Part shown: one piece after another, positions 57,842-64,000 of the stretch | Layout: each line of letters starts with the position of its first letter | Position numbering within the stretch: position 1 is the first letter of the stretch | Assembly (NCBI RefSeq): GCF_964252635.1 | Contig: NZ_CAXUNP010000002.1 | Coordinates: 1-64,000 of the forward strand | Direction of reading: 5' to 3' | Length of the DNA: 64,000 nt | From: Jatrophihabitans sp964252635 | Lineage (GTDB): Bacteria > Actinomycetota > Actinomycetes > Mycobacteriales > Jatrophihabitantaceae | Notes under the pieces: generated by a model | The model's input: only the letters and a program-made list of their open reading frames with translations | What the model was told of the DNA's origin: nothing | Database searches by the model: none | Position numbers and translations under genes: made by a program

Positions 57842-58995
57842 CACATTCCGCCCACGTTGCCCGAGGCGCCGCCCTTCGGCTCCCACAACGGGTTGCCGAA
57901 CGTGCTGGGGTGCGATTTGAAGGTGGGCTGCGAGCAGGTCGCGCCGTACTCGGGCGTCGTCTTCTGGTTGTACTTGAGCGCCTTGATGAACTGGGCGATG
58001 CGCGGGTCGGTGGGGGAGTTGAGGAACAGCTGGTAGCCCCACGCCTGCAGCGAGATCGGAGACTTCAGGTTCGGGTACGGCGACATGGCCATGCGGTCGA
58101 TGCCGGAGACGTTCTTGGCCAGCGTGCTGACCTGCGCCGCCGACAGCTTGCTCTTGTCGTAGGTGATCCAGATAGCGCCGTGCTCGAGCATGTGCACGGC
58201 GTTCTCGTTGGCAATGGCCTTCGAGTAGACGGTGCCGGTGCAGTCGGCCCAGTACTGGCTGTGGTTGCCGCCGACGGGTGGTGTCGAGTCGTACTTGATC
58301 TTGCCTTCGACGTGGTTGTGCTGCCCCTCGACGCGGTAGCTGACGCCGCTGATCGCAGCCGCCGCGGGCAGTTCGGCCTGGCGGTACGGATCGCCGGAAG
58401 AGACGGCCTGCCCGCCCTTGGTGGCCGTGCCGCTGCTGCCCGACTTGTGGGTGGCGACCACGACGCCGACGACGGCCGCCGCGAACGCGACGACCACGAC
58501 CGCGGCGATGATCAGGCCCCACGGCCGCTGCTTCTGGTTGACAATCGACTTCTTCTTGCGGGCCGGCCGTTGCTGCGCCGGACCCCGGTTCGCAGGACGA
58601 TTCGCCGGCTTCCCGGACGGCTTGGACCCCGCGGGCCGACCGGCCGGTTTGCCGCCGCCGGTCGTCCTGGTGCCGGTCATCTTGGTGCCGGTCATCTTGG
58701 TGCCGGTCGTCTTGGTGCCCGTCGTCTTCGTGCCTGATGCCTTGCTATCGGCCGGCTTCGTACCTGACGCCTTGGCATCGGCCGGCTTGCTGCCCGGCGC
58801 CTTCGTGGTGTCGACCTTGGGCTCGGTGCTGGTCTTCGGCTGGGCGTCGACCGTCGGCTCGGTGCCGGTCGCCCGGGCGTTCGTGCTGCTCCGACCCGAA
58901 CTCTGCACTGAACTCTTGCCCGAACGCGCTCCGGTGCTGCCCGGCCGGCGACCGGACCCCGAGGCTCTCGACGCGGGTGACTTGCGCTCGGGCAT
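57841..58995 (-). CDS. DUF3105 family membrane protein with repetitive Lys/Thr/Pro-rich N-terminus
   Basis: 384 aa from ATG 58995 with AGGAAG upstream. Residues 1-150 are low-complexity and basic, including five T-G-T-K-(T/M)-type pentapeptides and repeated P-A-D-(A/S)-K-A-S-G-T-K. One transmembrane helix (about 165-185: G-L-I-I-A-A-V-V-V-V-A-F-A-A-A-V) follows. The outer DUF3105 domain has P-P-V-G-G-N-H-S-Q-Y-W-A-D-C-T-G, V-H-M-L-E-H-G-A-I-W-I-T-Y and A-W-G-Y-Q-L-F-L. Function unknown. The family commonly adjoins DUF305 in actinobacteria. The tail could bind cytosolic partners or nucleic acid. Confidence 0.88.
   Translation of the reverse strand: MPERKSPASRASGSGRRPGSTGARSGKSSVQSSGRSSTNARATGTEPTVDAQPKTSTEPKVDTTKAPGSKPADAKASGTKPADSKASGTKTTGTKTTGTKMTGTKMTGTRTTGGGKPAGRPAGSKPSGKPANRPANRGPAQQRPARKKKSIVNQKQRPWGLIIAAVVVVAFAAAVVGVVVATHKSGSSGTATKGGQAVSSGDPYRQAELPAAAAISGVSYRVEGQHNHVEGKIKYDSTPPVGGNHSQYWADCTGTVYSKAIANENAVHMLEHGAIWITYDKSKLSAAQVSTLAKNVSGIDRMAMSPYPNLKSPISLQAWGYQLFLNSPTDPRIAQFIKALKYNQKTTPEYGATCSQPTFKSHPSTFGNPLWEPKGGASGNVGGM
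58661..58735. repeat. Five tandem 15-bp repeats inside the DUF3105 gene
   Basis: The unit GTCATCTTGGTGCCG occurs exactly twice (58676-58690, 58691-58705) and with one to three changes three more times in phase (58661, 58706, 58721). It encodes the T-G-T-K-x pentapeptide array. Copy number is likely to vary between strains by slippage. Confidence 0.85.
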
Positions 58996-59200
58996 GGGCC
59001 TGCTTCCTGCTGGGCGGTCTCTGACGTTGCGGAGGTGAACGTTCCGGAGGTGGACGCGCGGTCCGACCGTCAAGTCTAGGTGCCCGTCGCGTATGCGCGC
59101 GCTGAGCGAACCTGTGCCCCGCACGCCCGGCCGTGCACGCCCGCCCCGCAGGCCCCGCACCACGGCGAACTCGTGCCCTCCCGGCCACTACGATCGTGGC

Positions 59201-60853
<1,653 letters not shown>

Positions 60854-60857
60854 TCGG

Positions 60858-62261
60858 ATGAGCAGGAACGCCCACCCGGCGGGGCCACGGCACGGCGACG
60901 TGCTGCCCGCGCCGTCGCAGAGCGCGCGTCCCGACGACGTCAACGGTCTGGACCCCGCCATCTGGCCGGCCACCGCGACGCGCACCGACGGGGTGCTCGA
61001 GCTCGGCGGCCTGCCGGTCACCGGGGTGGTGCGCGACCACGGCACTCCGGCCCTGCTGCTCGATGACGCCGACGCCCGGGCCCGGGCCCGCGCCTACGCC
61101 GAGAACCAGACCTTCGACGTCTACTACGCGGCCAAGGCTTTCTTATGCACGGCGATGGCCAGGCTGGTCGCCGACGAGGGCCTGGGCCTGGACGTCTGCA
61201 CCGGCGGCGAGCTGGCCGTCGCCCTCGCTGCAGACTTCCCGCCCGAGCGCATCGTGCTGCACGGCAACAACAAATCCGTCGACGAGCTCACCCGCGCCGT
61301 CGACGCGCGGATCGGGCGAGCCATCGTCGACTCCTTCACCGAGATCGAGCGGCTGGCCGCGATCGCCGACGCCGCCGGCGTGCGCCAGCGGGTCCTCGTG
61401 CGAGTGACCGTCGGCGTCGAGGCCCACACCCACGAATTCATCGCCACCGCCCACGAGGACCAGAAGTTCGGGTTCTCGCTGCGCGACGGCTCGGCCCTGC
61501 AGGCGGTCGAGGCGGTCCTGGACTCGCCGTCGCTGTCGCTGGCCGGCCTGCACTCCCACATCGGCTCGCAGATTTTCGAGACGACGGGCTTCGAGGTCGC
61601 CGCCCACCGGGTCGTCACCTTGGCGGCGACCATCCGCGACAAGCACGGCGTCACCGTCGACGAGCTCAACCTCGGTGGCGGCCTCGGCATCGCCTACGTG
61701 CCCGGCGACGACCCGGAACCGCCGAAGCAGACCCTCGAACGCCTGCGCGGCATCGTCGAGCTCGAGTGCGCGGCGGCCGGCATGCCCGTCCCGCAGCTGT
61801 CCGTCGAGCCCGGTCGCGCCGTCGTCGGCCCCAGCATGATCACCGTGTACGAGGTGGGGACGGTGAAGGACGTCATGCTCGACGGCGGTGTGACGCGAAG
61901 GTACGTGTCCGTCGACGGCGGGATGAGCGACAACATCCGCACCGCGCTCTACGACGCGCAGTACACGTGCGTCGTTGCCAACCGCGCCTCGGACGCCCCG
62001 CCCGTCCTGTCCCGCGTGGTCGGCAAGCACTGCGAGAGCGGCGACGTCGTCGTACGCGACACCTGGCTCCCGGCCGACGTCCGCCCGGGTGACCTGCTCG
62101 CCGTGGCGGCCACCGGCGCCTACTGCCGGAGCATGGCCAGCAACTACAACCACGTGCCGCGGCCACCGGTCGTCTCGGTCGCCGACGGGGTCGCCACCAC
62201 GGTCGTGCGTCGCGAGACCGAGGACGACCTGCTGCGCCTCGACCCCGGGGTCACCGCATGA
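60858..62261 (+). CDS. lysA: Diaminopimelate decarboxylase
   Basis: 467 aa from ATG 60858. Fold-type III PLP enzyme: Lys93 in D-V-Y-Y-A-A-K-A-F binds PLP. G-L-H-S-H-I-G-S-Q-I, L-N-L-G-G-G-L-G-I-A-Y and V-E-P-G-R-A-V-V-G make the cofactor phosphate site. C-E-S-G-D-V-V and G-A-Y-C-R-S-M-A-S-N-Y-N complete the active site from the partner subunit. It makes lysine from meso-diaminopimelate. A proline-rich N-terminal stretch of about 40 residues is somewhat long. It overlaps hom (ATGA). Confidence 0.97.
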   Translation: MSRNAHPAGPRHGDVLPAPSQSARPDDVNGLDPAIWPATATRTDGVLELGGLPVTGVVRDHGTPALLLDDADARARARAYAENQTFDVYYAAKAFLCTAMARLVADEGLGLDVCTGGELAVALAADFPPERIVLHGNNKSVDELTRAVDARIGRAIVDSFTEIERLAAIADAAGVRQRVLVRVTVGVEAHTHEFIATAHEDQKFGFSLRDGSALQAVEAVLDSPSLSLAGLHSHIGSQIFETTGFEVAAHRVVTLAATIRDKHGVTVDELNLGGGLGIAYVPGDDPEPPKQTLERLRGIVELECAAAGMPVPQLSVEPGRAVVGPSMITVYEVGTVKDVMLDGGVTRRYVSVDGGMSDNIRTALYDAQYTCVVANRASDAPPVLSRVVGKHCESGDVVVRDTWLPADVRPGDLLAVAATGAYCRSMASNYNHVPRPPVVSVADGVATTVVRRETEDDLLRLDPGVTA

Positions 62262-63559
62262 CCCGGCCGGTGCGCGTGGGCCTGTTGGGCTGTGGCGTGG
62301 TCGGGTCGCAGGTCGTGCGGTTGATGGCCGAGCAGGCCGACGACCTCGCGCAGCGGGTCGGCGCACCGCTCGAGCTGGCGGCCGTCGCGGTGCGGCGGCC
62401 CGGCCGGCACACCGACGTCCCTGCCGAGCTGCTGACGACCGACGCCGATGCCCTCGTCACGCGTGACGACATCGACGTCGTGGTCGAGGTCGTCGGCGGC
62501 ATCGAACCGGTGCGCAGCCTGCTGCTCGCCGCCCTGTCCGGGGGCAAGAGCGTCGTCAGCGCGAACAAGGCGCTGCTGGCCGACGACGGCGCCATGCTCC
62601 ACGACGCGGCCGCGAAGGCCGGCGTCGACCTGTACTACGAGGCCGCGGTCGCCGGTGCCATCCCGTTGCTGCGCCCCCTGCGTGAGTCGCTGGCCGGCGA
62701 CCGCATCACCCGGGTCATGGGCATCGTCAACGGCACCACGAACTTCATCCTGTCGCGCATGGACGCGACCGGCGCCGGGTTCGACGAGGCGCTCGCGGAG
62801 GCCACCGCCCTCGGGTACGCCGAGGCCGACCCCACCGCCGACGTCGACGGTTACGACGCCGCCGCGAAGGCGGCCATCCTGGCCGGGTTGGCCTTCCACA
62901 CCCGGGTCACAATGTCGGACGTCTACCGCGAGGGCATCGGCGAGGTCAGCGCCGCCGACATCGCGAGCGCGAAGGCGATGGACTGCACCGTCAAGCTGCT
63001 CGCCATCTGCGAACGCGTGGTCGACGACGCGGGACGCGAGCAGGTCTCGGTGCGCGCGCACCCGGCGATGATCCCGCGCGACCACCCGCTCGCCGGCGTC
63101 GGTGACGCCTACAACGCAGTGTTCGTCGAGGCTGAGGCCGCGGGGTCATTGATGTTCTACGGGCGGGGCGCGGGCGGTGCGCCGACGGCCAGCGCCGTGC
63201 TCGGCGACCTCGTCGCGGTGGCCCGCAACCGCGTCAGCGGCAGCCGCGGCGCGGGCGAGAGCGCCTACGCCGACCTGCCCGTCCAGCCCATGGGTGACAC
63301 GGTGACGCGCTACCACGTCGCGCTGGACGTCGCCGACCAGTCGGGCGTGCTCGCCGGCGTCGCCAACGCCTTCGCCGACGAGGGGGTCAGCATCAAGACC
63401 GTCCGCCAGGAGGGACGGGGCGACGCCGCGACCCTGGTGCTCGTGACCCACGCCGCCACCGATGCCGCGCTCGCCCGGACGGTCGACAAGCTCGCCGGCA
63501 TGGCGCTCGTCGGGCGCGCGGCGAGCGTCATGCGGGTCGAAGGGCAGATCGTCGAATGA
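62258..63559 (+). CDS. hom: Homoserine dehydrogenase
   Basis: 433 aa from ATG 62258, overlapping lysA. G-L-L-G-C-G-V-V-G-S (8-17) is the nucleotide loop. S-A-N-K-A-L-L-A and G-I-V-N-G-T-T-N-F-I-L-S-R-M (homoserine dehydrogenase signature) and D-V-D-G-Y-D-A-A-A-K bind substrate and hold the catalytic Lys. The C-terminal 80 residues are an ACT domain (H-V-A-L-D-V-A-D-Q-S-G-V-L-A-G-V) for threonine feedback. It reduces aspartate semialdehyde to homoserine. It overlaps thrC. Confidence 0.97.
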   Translation: MTRPVRVGLLGCGVVGSQVVRLMAEQADDLAQRVGAPLELAAVAVRRPGRHTDVPAELLTTDADALVTRDDIDVVVEVVGGIEPVRSLLLAALSGGKSVVSANKALLADDGAMLHDAAAKAGVDLYYEAAVAGAIPLLRPLRESLAGDRITRVMGIVNGTTNFILSRMDATGAGFDEALAEATALGYAEADPTADVDGYDAAAKAAILAGLAFHTRVTMSDVYREGIGEVSAADIASAKAMDCTVKLLAICERVVDDAGREQVSVRAHPAMIPRDHPLAGVGDAYNAVFVEAEAAGSLMFYGRGAGGAPTASAVLGDLVAVARNRVSGSRGAGESAYADLPVQPMGDTVTRYHVALDVADQSGVLAGVANAFADEGVSIKTVRQEGRGDAATLVLVTHAATDAALARTVDKLAGMALVGRAASVMRVEGQIVE

Positions 63560-64000
63560 GTGACGCCAGCGGACCGGTCCCGTCCCCGCCCGGCGCGAGT
63601 CGCACCCGGTGGCCCGGGCTCATCGAGGCCTACCGCGAGCGCCTTCCCGTCGACGCCGGCACACCGGTGGTCACCCTGTTCGAGGGCAACACCCCGCTGG
63701 TGCCGGCTCACGTGCTGTCCGAGCTGACCGGCTGCGAGGTGTACCTGAAGGTCGAGGGGGCCAACCCCACCGGGTCGTTCAAGGACCGCGGCATGACCAT
63801 GGCCATCTCGAAGGCCGCCGAGGAGGGCGCGAAGGCCGTTATCTGCGCGTCCACCGGCAACACCTCGGCGAGCGCTGCGGCGTACGCGGTGCGAGCCGGC
63901 ATGACCTGCGCGGTGCTCGTGCCGCAGGGCAAGATCGCGCTCGGCAAGCTGGCGCAGGCGCTCGTGCACGGGGCACAGCTGCTACAGGTCGACGGCAACT
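63556..64000 (+). CDS. thrC: Threonine synthase (3' end outside window)
   Basis: ATG 63556 overlaps the hom stop (ATGA). 148 codons are present. L-F-E-G-N-T-P-L-V and G-S-F-K-D-R-G-M (Lys76 binds PLP) and A-S-T-G-N-T-S-A-S-A-A-A-Y are classic for threonine synthase of the short bacterial type. It converts O-phosphohomoserine to threonine. With hom it forms the threonine branch of the aspartate pathway. Confidence 0.95.
   Translation, partial: MSDASGPVPSPPGASRTRWPGLIEAYRERLPVDAGTPVVTLFEGNTPLVPAHVLSELTGCEVYLKVEGANPTGSFKDRGMTMAISKAAEEGAKAVICASTGNTSASAAAYAVRAGMTCAVLVPQGKIALGKLAQALVHGAQLLQVDGN

Noticed and set aside
58661..58735. CRISPR-like array
   Set aside because: The repeats are adjacent, 15 bp, in frame and without spacers, so they are a coding tandem repeat. 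No CRISPR or cas gene was seen in the window.

Overview
The window is high-GC DNA from an actinomycete (Actinomycetota): GTG starts are common, genes are chained by ATGA/GTGA/TGATG overlaps, and the right end carries a core block argS-lysA-hom-thrC beside a tRNA-Arg(CCG). Genus cannot be fixed from the sequence alone; the argS-lysA-hom-thrC order fits several Frankiales-like and related actinobacterial lineages.

Layout. (1) 1-2037: end of an amidohydrolase, an SDR oxidoreductase, a DUF2218 protein and a frameshifted small ORF. (2) About 2002-17600: a block of plasmid/ICE/phage-type genes. A tightly overlapped minus-strand operon (8186 down to 2002) holds DUF1173, DUF5131 (phage Gp37/Gp68), a Cys-rich HTH protein and several orphan small proteins, and ends in a truncated DUF4031 gene. 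A palindrome-rich divergent control region and a small MerR/AlpA-like HTH gene face it. A giant methyltransferase-helicase (DarB-like architecture) follows, then an M48 peptidase and a broken secreted DUF1524 nuclease. No integrase or relaxase is visible, so this is a fragment or remnant. (3) 17833-56626: a catabolic island of visibly lower and more mixed GC. It has dehydrogenases, an LLM flavin enzyme, a fused indolepyruvate-type ferredoxin oxidoreductase, FAH and RraA-family enzymes, an amidohydrolase with a NifU-like partner, a NitT/TauT-type ABC importer, a GMC oxidoreductase, three carboxymuconolactone-decarboxylase-like proteins, an MFS exporter, a PHA synthase/depolymerase/acyl-CoA dehydrogenase/CoA-ligase operon, and regulators (FadR-type GntR, PucR, IclR and a flavin reductase-GntR fusion). 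Decayed glpD and LuxR genes lie between the operons, which is typical of a region assembled by rearrangement. (4) 56979-64000: tRNA-Arg, DUF305, DUF3105 and the core biosynthetic block.

How it may work together. The catabolic genes look like a pathway in which an imported organic acid or aromatic-type compound is oxidised (LLM, ADH, SDR, GMC), ring- or side-chain-cleaved (FAH, RraA, amidohydrolase/decarboxylase, CMD-like enzymes), converted to CoA thioesters (2-oxoacid:ferredoxin oxidoreductase, CoA ligase, acyl-CoA dehydrogenase) and fed to central metabolism or PHA storage. The substrate cannot be deduced from sequence. Four copies of one palindromic motif (core TCACCAAGTGA) sit around the GntR, FAH and ABC-transporter promoters and suggest one regulon.

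Most novel items: the flavin reductase-GntR fusion at 53236-54369; the shared operator; the unassigned overlapped operon opposite the palindromic control region; the methyltransferase-helicase with its ambiguous upstream frames; and the NifU-like protein coupled to an amidohydrolase.
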